A stretch of 64,000 nt of DNA from Aurantimonas aggregata (GCF_010500835.1 NZ_JAAAMJ010000006.1:124001-188000); one strand, 5' to 3'. Shown: positions 45,035 to 57,366, counted from the first letter of the stretch. Notes: a model not told the origin generated them from the sequence alone. A program made the numbers and translations.

Positions 45035-47218
45035 TTACATCTTGCCGATCGGGAAGAACAGCGTTTCGCCCGAGGAGTCGTCGACGCCGTCATTGTCGGT
45101 GACGGCGTAGCCGGTGCCGTCGGCCGAAACCGTGAAGCCCTCGATCTTGTCGACGACGTAGCCGCCATTGGCCTTAAGGTCCGGGATGAAGTCGTGGACT
45201 TCCTCCTTGGTCACCGTCGGCAGATCGCCGCCGATCGCTGCCGGGGCGAGATCGGCCTTGGCGACCCGGTAGAGCTTCTTCAGCTTCGCCGCCGCGCCGA
45301 TCTGGTTGTCGCGCTCCAGCACGTAGAGATGATCGCCATGGGCGGTGATCTCCGACAGCCCGACCCAGCCGGCCTCGGCGCTCTCCAGCGGATAGTGCAC
45401 GGCGCTCCATTGCTTCGACGCGGTGTCGTAGGCGAGGAGCTTCACCGCGCCCTTCGGATCGTCCTTCCACTCGCGCTGGATCGCCACCCAGAGCGTGTCG
45501 CCGTCCATCGTCACGCCTTCCGCGCCGAAGCGCGTCGCGCCATCGACGAGCGCCTCGGGGAAGGGGACCTCCTCGACAATCGTGCCGTCGGCGTCGACGC
45601 GCAGCAGCTGATGCGGGATCTCCTTCTCGGCGTCGCCCTCGTTGGCGAGCCAGAAGCCGCCGTCGGCCGCCGGGGCTATGCCTTCGAGGTCGAGCTTCTC
45701 GGCCGGCTGGCCATCACGGGTGATGACGGTCTTGGCCGTGATGCGGGCGGGCTTGGCCGACGCATCGATCGTGAACATCGCCGGCTGGTTCTCGTAGAAG
45801 GAATCGCTGACGGCGTAGAGCCGGCTCGCGTCCTCGGGATCGGCGGCGAGGCCCGACAGCGCCCCCCAGCCGACCGGGGCACCGTCCTGGTCGTCGGACA
45901 CAATCGTCGGATAGGCCTGCTCGCCCTCAGCCCGCTCGAAGATCATAACATGCGAGCGCGCGCCGCCATCCTCGACCAGGTCGGCCTCGTTGGAGGTGAC
46001 GAGGAGATTGCGCGACGGGATCGCGATGGCACCCTCCGGTGCGATGCCGGACGGCAGCAACTGCATGAATTCCGGATCGCCCTCGCCGAGCCGGTAGACG
46101 CCGACGGCCGAGCCGCGCTCGGACAGGACGAAGGCGTAGCTGACGTCGTCGAACGTCGCGACTTCCAGCCCTTCCGGCTCGCCGCCCTTGGCGTCCGAGC
46201 GCTTGTCCGGATAGTGGCCGGCGCGGATCAGCTCGTATTCGAGCGCCGCACCGGATTCGTAGGCGACCGTGCCGTCCTTGTTCCAGACGGTGAAGGAGCG
46301 CGAGCCGCCCTCGTAGTCACCTTCGTTGGCGGAGATGAAACGGTCGTTGTCGATCCACTGGACGGTGTCGGGCTCGCGCTTCACGTCGGCCTGGCTGCCG
46401 GTGAACTCGAGCTTGCCGTCGTCCTCGGTGTCGATCCCCTCCAGGGTCACCGTCCCGGCGGAAAAATGCGTCGTCACCTCGCCGGTGGCCGCGTCGATGA
46501 TGACGAAATGGTTGTTCTCCTGCAGCGACAGGACGATCTCGCCGGCATCGTTGAAGTCGACATATTCCGGCTCGGGATCGGTGGGCGCGATCTCGGCGAG
46601 ACCGGTGAGGTCGACCGTGACCATCGAGGCGCAATCCGGCACGCCGTCGGTCAGCTTGAAGATCACCACGTTGCCGGCTGGCATCTGCGGGATTGCGCCG
46701 TCGTTGAGGTCTTCGTCACGCTCGTTCTCGATGGCGACGGCGGCGTAAGCGCCGTCCTTGGCCACGGCGACCGAATCCGGCTGGCCGCCGAGATCGCAGG
46801 ATGCCGTCTCTGTCTTGGTGGCGAGGTCGACCACCGCCAGGCGCCCGGACGGCGCCGTGAAGTTCTCCGACGTGTTGACGCCGACGAGCACGTCGGGACC
46901 GGCGACGGCGACCGAGGTCGGCTCGCCCTCCATCGCCATGAAGCCGGCGGGCTTGGGTGCGCGCGGGTCGGTGATGTCGATCATGCCGATGCCGCCGGCG
47001 GGGCTGTCGGAGTAGATCAGCATGTTGCCGTCCTGGCTCGCCGTGATGATCTCCGACGAGGTCTCGGTCTCGGCCGGCATGTCGGCCGGCAGGTTCGAGG
47101 CGACCGGGAAGGAAGCGATGCGGTTGAACACCGGGTCGGCAAGCGCCGCGCCGGAACCGGCGAGGACGCTGGAGGCGAGCAGCGCGATGGCGAGGGGCGA
47201 GGTGGCGAGACGGGACAT
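45035..47218 (-). CDS. Secreted esterase-like/phytase-like beta-propeller protein
   Basis: 727 residues, Sec signal ending GAALAD. The N-half is a propeller-like repeat region (GEPTSVAVAGPDVLVGVN, GQPDSVAVAKDGAYAAVAIENERDEDLND, EPDTVQWIDNDRFISANEGDYEG) typical of choice-of-anchor-I/alkaline-phosphatase-associated proteins; the C-half matches the 'esterase-like activity of phytase' domain (KLDLEGIAPAADGGFWLANEGD, RFGAEGVTMDGDTLWVAIQRE). Likely periplasmic or exported, binding Ca2+ through acidic loops. A Pho box before the gene supports a role in organic-phosphate use. Start MSRLATSP after AAGGAAAGG. Confidence 0.85.
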   Translation of the reverse strand: MSRLATSPLAIALLASSVLAGSGAALADPVFNRIASFPVASNLPADMPAETETSSEIITASQDGNMLIYSDSPAGGIGMIDITDPRAPKPAGFMAMEGEPTSVAVAGPDVLVGVNTSENFTAPSGRLAVVDLATKTETASCDLGGQPDSVAVAKDGAYAAVAIENERDEDLNDGAIPQMPAGNVVIFKLTDGVPDCASMVTVDLTGLAEIAPTDPEPEYVDFNDAGEIVLSLQENNHFVIIDAATGEVTTHFSAGTVTLEGIDTEDDGKLEFTGSQADVKREPDTVQWIDNDRFISANEGDYEGGSRSFTVWNKDGTVAYESGAALEYELIRAGHYPDKRSDAKGGEPEGLEVATFDDVSYAFVLSERGSAVGVYRLGEGDPEFMQLLPSGIAPEGAIAIPSRNLLVTSNEADLVEDGGARSHVMIFERAEGEQAYPTIVSDDQDGAPVGWGALSGLAADPEDASRLYAVSDSFYENQPAMFTIDASAKPARITAKTVITRDGQPAEKLDLEGIAPAADGGFWLANEGDAEKEIPHQLLRVDADGTIVEEVPFPEALVDGATRFGAEGVTMDGDTLWVAIQREWKDDPKGAVKLLAYDTASKQWSAVHYPLESAEAGWVGLSEITAHGDHLYVLERDNQIGAAAKLKKLYRVAKADLAPAAIGGDLPTVTKEEVHDFIPDLKANGGYVVDKIEGFTVSADGTGYAVTDNDGVDDSSGETLFFPIGKM

Positions 47219-47262
47219 GGCGAAAACCTTTCCTTGAAACCGGAAAGCTCCTATGGCCAACG

Positions 47263-47284
47263 CCCTGTGACAGCCGCATGACAC
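47263..47284 (-). promoter_or_regulatory. Pho box upstream of the phytase-like gene
   Basis: Minus strand: GTGTCAT-GCGG-CTGTCAC-AGGG, two 7-bp repeats in 11-bp phase, as for PhoB dimers, 45-66 bases before the start codon. Confidence 0.72.
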
Positions 47285-47354
47285 CCTCCGCCGGCTCCGA
47301 CGCGAATCCTGCAGGGCCCAAACGGCACATCGCGGCGCGCAAACGGGAATCTGG

Positions 47355-47828
47355 ATGATGAGCGAAGAACTTGCGGGCCGACTGACCGATTTCGGCCACG
47401 CCCTCAGGGTCCGGGTCTATTTCGAGGACACCGATTTTTCCGGCGTCGTCTATCACGCCCGCTATCTGCATTTCCTCGAGCGCGGCCGCTCCGACCTGCT
47501 GCGCCTCAAGGAGATCGGCCACCGTGCGCTGCTGGCTGGCGACTTCGGCGAAGCGATGGCGTTTGCCGTCCGCCACATGGAGCTCGACTTCCTGCGGCCG
47601 GCCCGGATCGACGACATCCTCACCGTCGAGACGACGACCGAAAAGCTGGGCGGCGCCCGCATCATGCTGTCCCAGCGGATCCTGCGGGACGGCGATCTCC
47701 TGGTCGCCGCCAAGGTGAAGATCGCGGTGATCTCGCCCGAGGGAAAGCCGATGCGGATGCCGCCACGTGTCCTGGCGGCATTGGCCCCTGCGGCAACCGG
47801 GAAGGACAGCGCTGTAACCTCGTCTTAA
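47355..47828 (+). CDS. ybgC: Tol-Pal-associated acyl-CoA thioesterase YbgC
   Basis: 157 residues, single hot-dog domain: VRVYFEDTDFSGVVYHARYLHFLERGRSD with the catalytic Asp (near residue 28) and His of VVYHARY. Hydrolyses short or hydroxy-acyl-CoA and is linked to phospholipid metabolism at the division site. First gene of the tol-pal cluster; a 205-base spacer to tolQ probably holds a second promoter. Confidence 0.93.
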   Translation: MMSEELAGRLTDFGHALRVRVYFEDTDFSGVVYHARYLHFLERGRSDLLRLKEIGHRALLAGDFGEAMAFAVRHMELDFLRPARIDDILTVETTTEKLGGARIMLSQRILRDGDLLVAAKVKIAVISPEGKPMRMPPRVLAALAPAATGKDSAVTSS

Positions 47829-48033
47829 CCTTACCGGCGGATGAATGTCCCGGGGGCAGTTCGAACGGACTGCGCCTTTCTTTCACCGGATTCGCTTGTG
47901 AAAGGCATCAAGGGGTTAGCGTTCGGACAGATGGGCAGGCGCGCTTGCGACGGTCCGACATCGCGGCGGTCCGCCGGACGTCGCCGCGCATTCGGGCGCG
48001 CACCATCGGTTCAGAATTTCGAGGGTATCTGGG

Positions 48034-48747
48034 ATGGACGGGGAAGTCGTTCAGGGAACTTTGGCGGCCGCTGGTACGGTATCGCTCTGGGATCTCTTCT
48101 TGCACGCGGGCTTCATCGTCAAGCTGGTCATGATCGGGCTCCTGGTCGCGTCGGTCTGGACGTGGGCGATCATCATCGACAAGTCGATGCGCTACGCCGC
48201 CTTCCGGCGCCAGCTCAACAAGTTCGAGAGCAATTTCTGGTCCGGCCAGTCGCTCGAGGACCTCTATCACAGCCTGTCGGAGCGCAAGACCTCCGGCATG
48301 GGCGCGTTGTTCGTCGCGGCGATGCGCGAGTGGAAGAAGTCCTTCGAGAAGGGTGCCCGCTCGCCGATCGGCCTGCAGGCCCGCATCGAGAAGGCGATGG
48401 ACGTCACTTTGGCGCGCGAGATGGACGACCTGGAGTCGCGCCTCGGCTTCCTCGCGACGATCGGCTCGGCGGCACCGTTCATCGGCCTGTTCGGCACGGT
48501 GATCGGCATCATGACCTCCTTCCAGGCGATCGCCGGCTCGCAGCAGACCAGTCTCGCGGTCGTCGCACCCGGTATCGCCGAGGCGCTGCTCGCCACCGCG
48601 ATCGGCCTCGTCGCCGCGATTCCCGCGGTCATCGCCTACAACAAGCTGTCGTCGGACGCTGGCAAGCTGGGGATGCGACTGGAAGCCTTCGCCGACGAAT
48701 TCTCGTCGATCCTGTCGCGTCAGATCGACGAAAAGCTCGCGCGCTGA
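48034..48747 (+). CDS. tolQ: Tol-Pal system proton channel subunit TolQ
   Basis: 237 residues; three membrane helices (about 26-46, 139-161 and 174-196) of the ExbB/TolQ/MotA type with [27 protein letters not shown] and [24 protein letters not shown]. With TolR it converts proton flow into TolA movement for outer-membrane constriction. Confidence 0.96.
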   Translation: MDGEVVQGTLAAAGTVSLWDLFLHAGFIVKLVMIGLLVASVWTWAIIIDKSMRYAAFRRQLNKFESNFWSGQSLEDLYHSLSERKTSGMGALFVAAMREWKKSFEKGARSPIGLQARIEKAMDVTLAREMDDLESRLGFLATIGSAAPFIGLFGTVIGIMTSFQAIAGSQQTSLAVVAPGIAEALLATAIGLVAAIPAVIAYNKLSSDAGKLGMRLEAFADEFSSILSRQIDEKLAR

Positions 48748-48785
48748 CGAAGCGCGGTCTGCGGCGACCGGGAAAGGGCTGAACC

Positions 48786-49238
48786 ATGGGAATGTCGACC
48801 GGATCAGGCGGTGGAAGGGCTTCGCGGCGCGGCCGTCGCCGGCGGGCGCCGATGAGCGAGATCAACGTCACGCCGATGGTCGACGTGATGCTGGTGCTCT
48901 TGATCATCTTCATGGTCGCCGCGCCGATGCTGACCGTTGGCGTGCCGCTGGAACTGCCCGAAGCGCAGGCCAACGCGCTCAACGCCGAGACGCAGCCGAT
49001 CACCATCTCCGTGCGCTCGGACGGCACCGTGTTCCTCAACGAGACCGAAGTGCCGATCGAGGACGTCGTCGCCCAGCTGCAGGCGATCGCCACCACCGGC
49101 TACGACGAGCGCATCTTCCTGCGCGGCGACCGGGCGACCGACTACGGTGCCGTGATGCAGGTCATGGCGCGCATCTCGGCCGCCGGTTTCCGCAATATCG
49201 GGCTCGTCACCGATCCCGAAGCCAGCGCGCCGGCGTGA
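48786..49238 (+). CDS. tolR: Tol-Pal system protein TolR
   Basis: 150 residues. Basic N-terminus, then EINVTPMVDVMLVLLIIFMVAAPMLT with the proton-binding Asp (VDVMLVLL) and the periplasmic ferredoxin-like domain. AAAGGG site. The periplasmic part is complete. Confidence 0.95.
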   Translation: MGMSTGSGGGRASRRGRRRRAPMSEINVTPMVDVMLVLLIIFMVAAPMLTVGVPLELPEAQANALNAETQPITISVRSDGTVFLNETEVPIEDVVAQLQAIATTGYDERIFLRGDRATDYGAVMQVMARISAAGFRNIGLVTDPEASAPA

Positions 49239-49248
49239 TCAGTTCGCC

Positions 49249-50313
49249 ATGAAATCCGGTCTCATCTTCTCCACTGCGCTGCACACGGCAGTTCTGACCT
49301 GGGGGCTCTGGTCGCTCTCGGCGCCGGAACCGCTGGAGGTTGCGTCCGTGGAGTCGATGCCGGTCGACCTCGTGTCGATCGAGGAGTTTTCCGAGTCGGT
49401 CGCCGGCGCCCGCGACGCGCCAATTGCCGAAACGCCGACGCCGACGCCGACGGAAACGCCCGAGACGTTGCCGATGCCCGCCGAGAATGTCGGCGACAAC
49501 GAGGTCGACCTGGCGACGCCGCCGACTCCGGTGCAGCGACCGCGTCCGGTGGAGCAGGCGGCCGCCGCGCAGCCGGCGCCGGCGCCACCTGAGCCGACGC
49601 CGCCGGAGCCTGCGCCCGAGCCGGAGGTCGCCGAGACCCCGCCGCCGGCCCCGACGCCGCCGGCAGAGGTGCCCGCCGAGGCGCCGCCGCCGGAGCCTGT
49701 GGAGGCCGACCCCGTCGAGCAGGCGATCGCCGAGGCCGACGCACCGCCGGAGGTCCCGCCCGCGCCGCAAAACGTGCCCGTTCCGGCGGCCAAGCCCACC
49801 CCGCCACGCCCGGCCGTCGCCGAGACGCGTGAGCCCGAGCGGCCACGGCCGGCCGAAACGACCGAGCGCGCCGAGATCGAGACGCCGGAAGAGAGCGATT
49901 TCGACGCCGACCAGATCGCCGCGCTCCTCAACCGGGAACAGGCAGCAGGTGGTGGCGCCCGGCGCTCCGAGGAACAGGCGGCACTCGGCACGCAGCGCAC
50001 CACCGGCGCGACGCTGTCGCAGAGCGAGCTCGACGCATTGCGCGGCCAGATCCAGCGATGCTGGTCGCCGCCGGCCGGCGTGTCGGAAGCCGGCTCGCTG
50101 CGCATCTCGATCCAGTTCCGCCTCGATCCGAGCGGGGCGCTGGAGACGGTGCCGCAGATCGTCGGCGGCGGCGGCGCGTCCATGGTCGAGCGGATCGCCG
50201 GCGAAGCGGCGCTCCGCGCCGTCCGCCGCTGCGCGCCTTACAACCTGCCGGCCGAGAAATACGAGAACTGGGCCGACGTGACCGTCAATTTCGACCCCAG
50301 TCAGATGTTCTGA
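49249..50313 (+). CDS. tolA: Tol-Pal system protein TolA
   Basis: 354 residues. One N-terminal helix (3-25), then a ~170-residue Pro/Glu/Ala linker (PTPTPTETPETLP, PPEPTPPEPAPEPEV) where enterobacterial TolA has a long Ala/Lys helix, an acidic/charged bridge, and a C-terminal TonB/TolA-like domain with IQRCWSPPAG and RRCAPYNLPAEKYENW (two Cys). It spans the periplasm to Pal/TolB. Identified by position plus the C-terminal domain. Confidence 0.92.
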   Translation: MKSGLIFSTALHTAVLTWGLWSLSAPEPLEVASVESMPVDLVSIEEFSESVAGARDAPIAETPTPTPTETPETLPMPAENVGDNEVDLATPPTPVQRPRPVEQAAAAQPAPAPPEPTPPEPAPEPEVAETPPPAPTPPAEVPAEAPPPEPVEADPVEQAIAEADAPPEVPPAPQNVPVPAAKPTPPRPAVAETREPERPRPAETTERAEIETPEESDFDADQIAALLNREQAAGGGARRSEEQAALGTQRTTGATLSQSELDALRGQIQRCWSPPAGVSEAGSLRISIQFRLDPSGALETVPQIVGGGGASMVERIAGEAALRAVRRCAPYNLPAEKYENWADVTVNFDPSQMF

Positions 50314-50548
50314 TGCACAGCCGGGACGCATTTTCGGCGCCATCGGGCGCGCTGCTGCCGGAAGCCGCGCGCCGTGCCTTGGAAAACCTTGATTTGCCTG
50401 CTTCACCGCACTGCGGGAACAGGTTAGCGAACGCGGTCTCGCCGCGGCCCGTCGCCACGTCGCGGCGGGCCGTCGTGGCGGCCATTCACCACAGGCGGCG
50501 GGCCGAAAACCGGCAGCGCGCCATCCGTCAGCAACGGAAGGACCGAAC

Positions 50549-51859
50549 ATGAACACGATCTTCAGGAGCGTTTTTGCCGCGGCCATTGCGCTGGCCGGCG
50601 CGCTGCTCGCGGTGGCGCCCGCGACCGCCCAGGTCGAGATCGACATCACCCAAGGCAATGTCCAGCCGCTGCCGATCGCCATCACCGATTTCCAGTCGCA
50701 GGACGGGCTGGGGGCCCAGATCGCCGGCGTCGTCGCTGCGGACCTGCAGCGTTCCGGCCTGTTCGCCCCGATCGAGAAGGCCGCCTTCATCCAGAAGGGC
50801 CTGACCCCGGATATCAGCCCGACCTTCACCGACTGGACCGTGATCAACGCCCAGGCGCTGGTCGTCGGCCGAGTGACGCCCGAAGCCGACGGCCGGCTGC
50901 GCGTCGAGTTCCGGCTCTGGGACACCTTCGCCGGCCAGCAGCTGGACGGCCAGCAGTTCTACACCAACCCGGAAAACTGGCGCCGCGTCGCCCACATCAT
51001 CGCCGACGCCATCTATGAGCGGCTGACCGGCGAGCAGGGCTATTTCGATACCCGCATCGTCTTCGTGTCCGAGAGCGGCGCCAAGAACCAGCGCGTCAAG
51101 CGCCTGGCGATCATGGACCAGGACGGCGCCAACGTGCGCTTCCTGACCGACGGCAGCGACCTGGTGCTCACCCCGCGCTTCTCGCCGAACCGCCAGGAGA
51201 TCACCTACATGTCCTTCGGCGAGGGCGAGCCGCGCGTCTATCTGCTGCAACTCGAGACCGGGCAGCGCGAGATCGTCGGCAACTTCCCCGGCATGACCTT
51301 CTCGCCGCGCTTCTCGCCGGACGGCCAGAAGGTGATCATGAGCCTCCAGCAGGACGGCAACGCCAACATCTACGCGATGGATCTCAGGTCCCGCGCGACC
51401 ACGCGTCTGACCAGCACGACGGCGATCGACACGTCGCCGTCCTTTTCGCCGGACGGCGCCCGTGTCGTCTTCGAATCCGATCGCGGCGGCCGCCAGCAAC
51501 TTTACGTGATGAACGGCGATGGCTCGAACCAGCAGCGCATCTCCTTCGGCGACGGCTCCTACTCGACCCCGGTCTGGTCGCCCCGCGGCGATCTGATCGC
51601 CTTCACCAAGCAGTCGGGTGGCCAGTTCCAGATCGGCGTCATGCGGCCGGACGGCTCGGGCGAGCGCATCCTGACTTCCGGCTTCCACAACGAAGGCCCG
51701 ACCTGGGCGCCGAACGGCCGGGTGCTGATGTTCTTCCGCGACGAGAGGGGCGGCGGCGGCCCGCAGCTCTATTCGATCGACCTCACCGGCTACAACGAGC
51801 AGCGCGTGCCGACCCCCGGCTTCGCGTCCGACCCGGCCTGGTCGCCCTCGCTCGAGTAG
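50549..51859 (+). CDS. tolB: Tol-Pal system beta-propeller protein TolB
   Basis: 436 residues. Signal peptide ending VAPATAQ; an N-terminal alpha/beta domain ([28 protein letters not shown]) and a six-bladed propeller with repeated FSPDGxxV/I blades ([38 protein letters not shown]). Periplasmic; binds Pal and TolA. GGAAGGA ribosome site. Separated from tolA by 235 bases without a recognised gene. Confidence 0.96.
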   Translation: MNTIFRSVFAAAIALAGALLAVAPATAQVEIDITQGNVQPLPIAITDFQSQDGLGAQIAGVVAADLQRSGLFAPIEKAAFIQKGLTPDISPTFTDWTVINAQALVVGRVTPEADGRLRVEFRLWDTFAGQQLDGQQFYTNPENWRRVAHIIADAIYERLTGEQGYFDTRIVFVSESGAKNQRVKRLAIMDQDGANVRFLTDGSDLVLTPRFSPNRQEITYMSFGEGEPRVYLLQLETGQREIVGNFPGMTFSPRFSPDGQKVIMSLQQDGNANIYAMDLRSRATTRLTSTTAIDTSPSFSPDGARVVFESDRGGRQQLYVMNGDGSNQQRISFGDGSYSTPVWSPRGDLIAFTKQSGGQFQIGVMRPDGSGERILTSGFHNEGPTWAPNGRVLMFFRDERGGGGPQLYSIDLTGYNEQRVPTPGFASDPAWSPSLE

Positions 51860-52093
51860 GGCGAACCGGCGCCGGCCAGCCTGGCGCAAGCCTGTCTTCC
51901 CATTATGCGGCGACTGTTGCGGACCGCCGCATCGGCCGGCTATGCGACCGCCGATCGGACTCATTTGCATTGCAGCATGAGTATCGATCGGGGGACAGGA
52001 ATCGGTCCGAATCCCCTCGTTTTTACAGTCTGTTAAGGCTGCTCAGCGTAAACGTTGCGTAACAGGTTTCGATCGTTTTTGAAGGAGCTGGCC

Positions 52094-52636
52094 ATGCGCC
52101 GGACGGTATTCGGGGTTAACAGCCGTGTCGTGATGGCGCTTGCCGCCGCCTTGCTGGTGGCGGGTTGCGCCAAGAAGGATGGCTTGCCGGACAATGCCGC
52201 CGGCCTTGGCCTCGGCGGTCCGGGCGGCATGGGCGGCGCCGGTGGCGCCGGTGGCGCAGGAAGCCCCGGCTCGACCCAGGACTTCACTGTCAATGTCGGC
52301 GACCGCATCTTCTTCGACACCGACTCCTCGTCGATACGGGCCGACGCCCAGCAGACGCTGCAGCGCCAGGCGCAGTGGCTGAACCAGTATCCCCAGTACG
52401 CCATCGTCGTCGAAGGTCATGCCGACGAGCGCGGCACCCGCGAGTACAACCTCGCGCTCGGCGCCCGGCGCGCCGCGGCAACGCGCGACTATCTCTCGCG
52501 TCTCGGCGTATCGGCGAACCGCATGCGCACCTTGTCCTACGGCAAGGAGCGGCCGGTCGCCGTCTGCGACGACATCTCCTGCTGGTCGCAGAACCGTCGT
52601 GCAGTCACCGCGCTGAGCGGCGCCGGCGCCAGCTGA
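52094..52636 (+). CDS. pal: Peptidoglycan-associated lipoprotein Pal
   Basis: 180 residues. Lipobox LLVAGC, a Gly-rich linker (GLGLGGPGGMGGAGGAGGAG) and an OmpA-like domain with the peptidoglycan-binding motif NLALGARRAAATRDYLSRLGVSANR. Anchors the outer membrane to the cell wall. Start MRRTVFG is seven bases after GAAGGAG; a TTG upstream in frame is not favoured. Confidence 0.96.
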   Translation: MRRTVFGVNSRVVMALAAALLVAGCAKKDGLPDNAAGLGLGGPGGMGGAGGAGGAGSPGSTQDFTVNVGDRIFFDTDSSSIRADAQQTLQRQAQWLNQYPQYAIVVEGHADERGTREYNLALGARRAAATRDYLSRLGVSANRMRTLSYGKERPVAVCDDISCWSQNRRAVTALSGAGAS

Positions 52637-52832
52637 TCCCCGGCATCGACATCGGATAGGCGGCGGCCCGCGGGGCCGTTGCCCGGATGCGACAGGCGGG
52701 CAACGTCCCGCCCGGCGAGGTCGCTCGCCCAACTTTGGCCGAACTCCCTCGTTCCATGCTAGGACCTCCGGGCTGCGGATGGCGATGAACGCCGCCGGCC
52801 CGGTTCCATTCCGTCCGAGGGGTTTGCCGTTC

Positions 52833-53765
52833 ATGTACCGTCGATCGACGATTTTCGCCGCGTCCTGCCTGGCGCTGATGCTCGGGACGACGGCCGGCGC
52901 GTCTGCCCTCGACCTGCCGTTCGGCTTTGGCGGCGGGCGCAGCGAGGCGGCATCTTCGGAGCCGCCGGTGCGCATGGCGCAGGCCGCCGATCCGGTGCTG
53001 CGCATCAACCAGCTCGAAGAAGAGATGCGCCGTCTCAATGGCCGGGTCGAGGAGCTGAGCTTCCAGCTGCTGCAGGCGCAGGAAGACATGCGCAAGTACC
53101 GCGAGGACACCGAGTTCCGCTTCCAGGATCTGGAAGGCGGCTCCGGCGACGCGACCCCGGCCGCAGCCGGCGAACGCCGCACCGAGGCCCCGGCACCGTC
53201 GACCGATCAACGCCAGGCCGCCGCGACGCCGGCGAGCCCGGCCGATACCGGCTCCGGCGACGACGATATCGGCCGCATCCTCGACCAGGGTCTCGACACC
53301 AATTCGGTCGGCGCGGTCGGCAACACCCCGCCGCCCGCGGCCAGCCCGGCGCCGAGTTCGACGGTCGCCGCGGTGACCCCGGAAGGGGCGGGCGGGATGT
53401 ACGATCTCGCCTACAACTATCTGCTGGCCGGCGATTACGGCCTCGCCGAGCAGGCCTTCCGGCAGTACGCCCAGACCTACCCGAACGCCGCGGACGCGCC
53501 GGACGCCGAGTACTGGCTGGGCGAGAGCCTCTTTCAGCAGCAGAAATACACCGACGCCGCCGAAGTCTTCCTGACGGCGCAGAAGGAGCATCCGGATAGC
53601 AGCAAGGCACCGGAGATGATGCTGAAGCTCGGCATGTCGCTGGCCGAGCTGGACAACCGCGAGACCGCATGCATCACCTATACGGAGGTGGCGCGCCGTT
53701 ATCCGCAGATGAGCGCCAATGTGAAGCGCAAGCTCGAGACCGAGCAGAAGTCCGCCAACTGCTGA
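52833..53765 (+). CDS. cpoB: Cell division coordinator CpoB (YbgF)
   Basis: 310 residues. Signal peptide ending GASA, a coiled-coil trimerisation segment (RINQLEEEMRRLNGRVEELSFQLLQAQEDMRKYRED), a Pro/Ala linker and C-terminal TPRs (GMYDLAYNYLLAGDYGLAEQAFRQYAQTYPN, AEYWLGESLFQQQKYTDAAEVFL). It coordinates PBP1b and Tol at the septum. Start MYRRST follows GAGGGG. Its stop shares a base with the tilS start. Confidence 0.94.
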   Translation: MYRRSTIFAASCLALMLGTTAGASALDLPFGFGGGRSEAASSEPPVRMAQAADPVLRINQLEEEMRRLNGRVEELSFQLLQAQEDMRKYREDTEFRFQDLEGGSGDATPAAAGERRTEAPAPSTDQRQAAATPASPADTGSGDDDIGRILDQGLDTNSVGAVGNTPPPAASPAPSSTVAAVTPEGAGGMYDLAYNYLLAGDYGLAEQAFRQYAQTYPNAADAPDAEYWLGESLFQQQKYTDAAEVFLTAQKEHPDSSKAPEMMLKLGMSLAELDNRETACITYTEVARRYPQMSANVKRKLETEQKSANC

Positions 53766-55254
53766 TGACGGGCGGGCCGAGGCCCGGCGCTGGACCGACG
53801 GCAGCGGAGGCTTGTGCCGGCACGCTGGCCGAATCGCAGGCCGCCCTTTCTGCCGGCATCGACCAGGCGGCGCATTGCGTCGGCACCGCCGCGCCTGTCG
53901 TCCTCGCCGTCTCCGGCGGGCCCGATTCCCTCGCCCTGCTGCTCGCGGCGGCGAGCCTCCGAGACCACCGCCACACCGACGCCCCGCAGTTCCTCGTCGT
54001 CACCGTCGATCACGGCCTGCGCCCGGAAGCGGCTGCCGAAGCGGCGTTCGTCGCCGCCATCGCCGCGGCGCATGGTCTCCCGCACCGGACCATGCGCCTG
54101 GCGTTGCCCCTTCCGCCAGGCAATGTTCCTGCCGCGGCGCGGCGTGGCCGCTACGACCTCTTGCTCGAAGCCGCTGGCGACGCCGGCGCGTCGATGATCG
54201 TGACGGCGCATCACGAGGACGACCAGTTCGAGACGCATCTTCATGCGCTGGCCAGGAAAGCCGGGCCGGTGGGGCTGGCCGCGATGCGGCCCGTGCGCGA
54301 TCTCGCGCCAGGCATCGTGCTGTTGCGGCCCTTCCTCGGCGTCCCGGGCGCCCGCCTCAAGGCACTGGTCGCGGCGAGCGGCATCGACGCGGTCGACGAT
54401 CCGACGAACCACGATCCCCGCTACGAGCGTACCTGGCTGCGGATCCAACGCGCAGCGTCCGGCGACGACCACGCGTGGCTGCGCGGCGACATCGCGCAAA
54501 GCCAGCGCCGGCGCGATGTGCTCGAAGCCGCCCAGGCAGGCTTCATCTACGCCGCAGAGGCATCCGGTGCGCTGCGTCTCGGTGACGCCGGCGTGCTGCG
54601 CGTCGATCGCCAGGCGTTCCGGCAACTGGACGAGAGCACGGCCTTCGCCTTCCTGGCGCGGGCACTCACGGCCGTCTCGGGCGATGACTACGCGCCGGGC
54701 GGCGATTCGGTGCAGCGGCTGCAGGCAGCGCTCGCTTCGTCGTCCGGAAGGGTCGCGTCGACCCTTGGCGGCGCGATGGTCGATGCCGATCCGGACACGA
54801 TCACGTTCCTGCGTGAGTTCGGTCGCTCCGGGATCGCTACCGTTCAAACTGGCAAGGCGCACGCAGCCCTGTTCGACGGGCGCTTCCTGGTCGACGTGCC
54901 GGAAGGATTCTCTCCGGCAGATACCCGCCTCGTGGCTTTCGGCAGCCTCGGGCGTGGCAACCCTGTGGAGCGCACGATGCCCGTTCTGATCGGCGATGCA
55001 GGGCTTCTGGCGGTGCCCGCCGCGCTCGCCGCGAAGGCGCCGGACGATCTTCCCCGGCTCGACGTCGTGTCGCTCGTGCGCTGGCGGCTGTTGCGCGATC
55101 TGCCGCAGGAATCGGGGTCCGCGGTGCCGACGGGGGAGAAAGCCGCATCCGGATTCGCGGCAAATGCGCCGGGACGTGTTGGCAAGGCTGGAGACAGCCC
55201 CTATCTTCCTCGAAAGCGTCTGAGCGGACTCGGGCGGTTACCCCAGGAAGACTG

Positions 55255-55255
<1 letters not shown>
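53765..55255 (+). CDS. tilS: tRNA(Ile)-lysidine synthase
   Basis: 496 residues. PP-loop ATP site SGGPDS (50-55), [27 protein letters not shown] and GLAAMRPV. It adds lysine to C34 of tRNA-Ile(CAU), switching decoding to AUA; essential. The C-terminal part is poorly conserved and ends in a ~50-residue tail. TGATG junctions on both sides show translational coupling with cpoB and ftsH. Confidence 0.94.
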
Positions 55256-57195
<1,940 letters not shown>

Positions 57196-57219
57196 GCGGT
57201 CCTCGTTTGACAATCTTCA

Positions 57220-57251
57220 GAGAGCGCCCCCAGCGGGCGCTCTCTTCGTTT
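57220..57251 (+). terminator. Rho-independent terminator after ftsH
   Basis: GAGAGCGCCC-CCAGC-GGGCGCTCTC, a 10-bp stem with 5-base loop followed by TTCGTTT, 25 bases beyond the ftsH stop. It closes the tol-pal-cpoB-tilS-ftsH unit. Confidence 0.85.
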
Positions 57252-57366
57252 GGGGTAGCCACGACGGGCGAACGAGTTCGCAACGCTTCGGGCTTATGCT
57301 TCCGCGTGCCGCCTCGTTGCGATAGGAACGGCCCCCAGGACACCGCCGGCAGGAACAGGCACACCG

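Noticed and set aside
45194-47281. 695-codon plus-strand frame
   Set aside because: Antisense to the phytase-like protein, which has a signal peptide, domain matches and a Pho box.
49207-50925. Long minus-strand frames opposite tolA/tolB
   Set aside because: Gly/Arg-rich repeats reflect the proline/glutamate repeats of tolA read backwards.
51905-51932. ATGCGGCG/CGCCGCAT inverted repeat between tolB and pal
   Set aside because: 12-base loop and no T tail; may be chance in GC-rich DNA.
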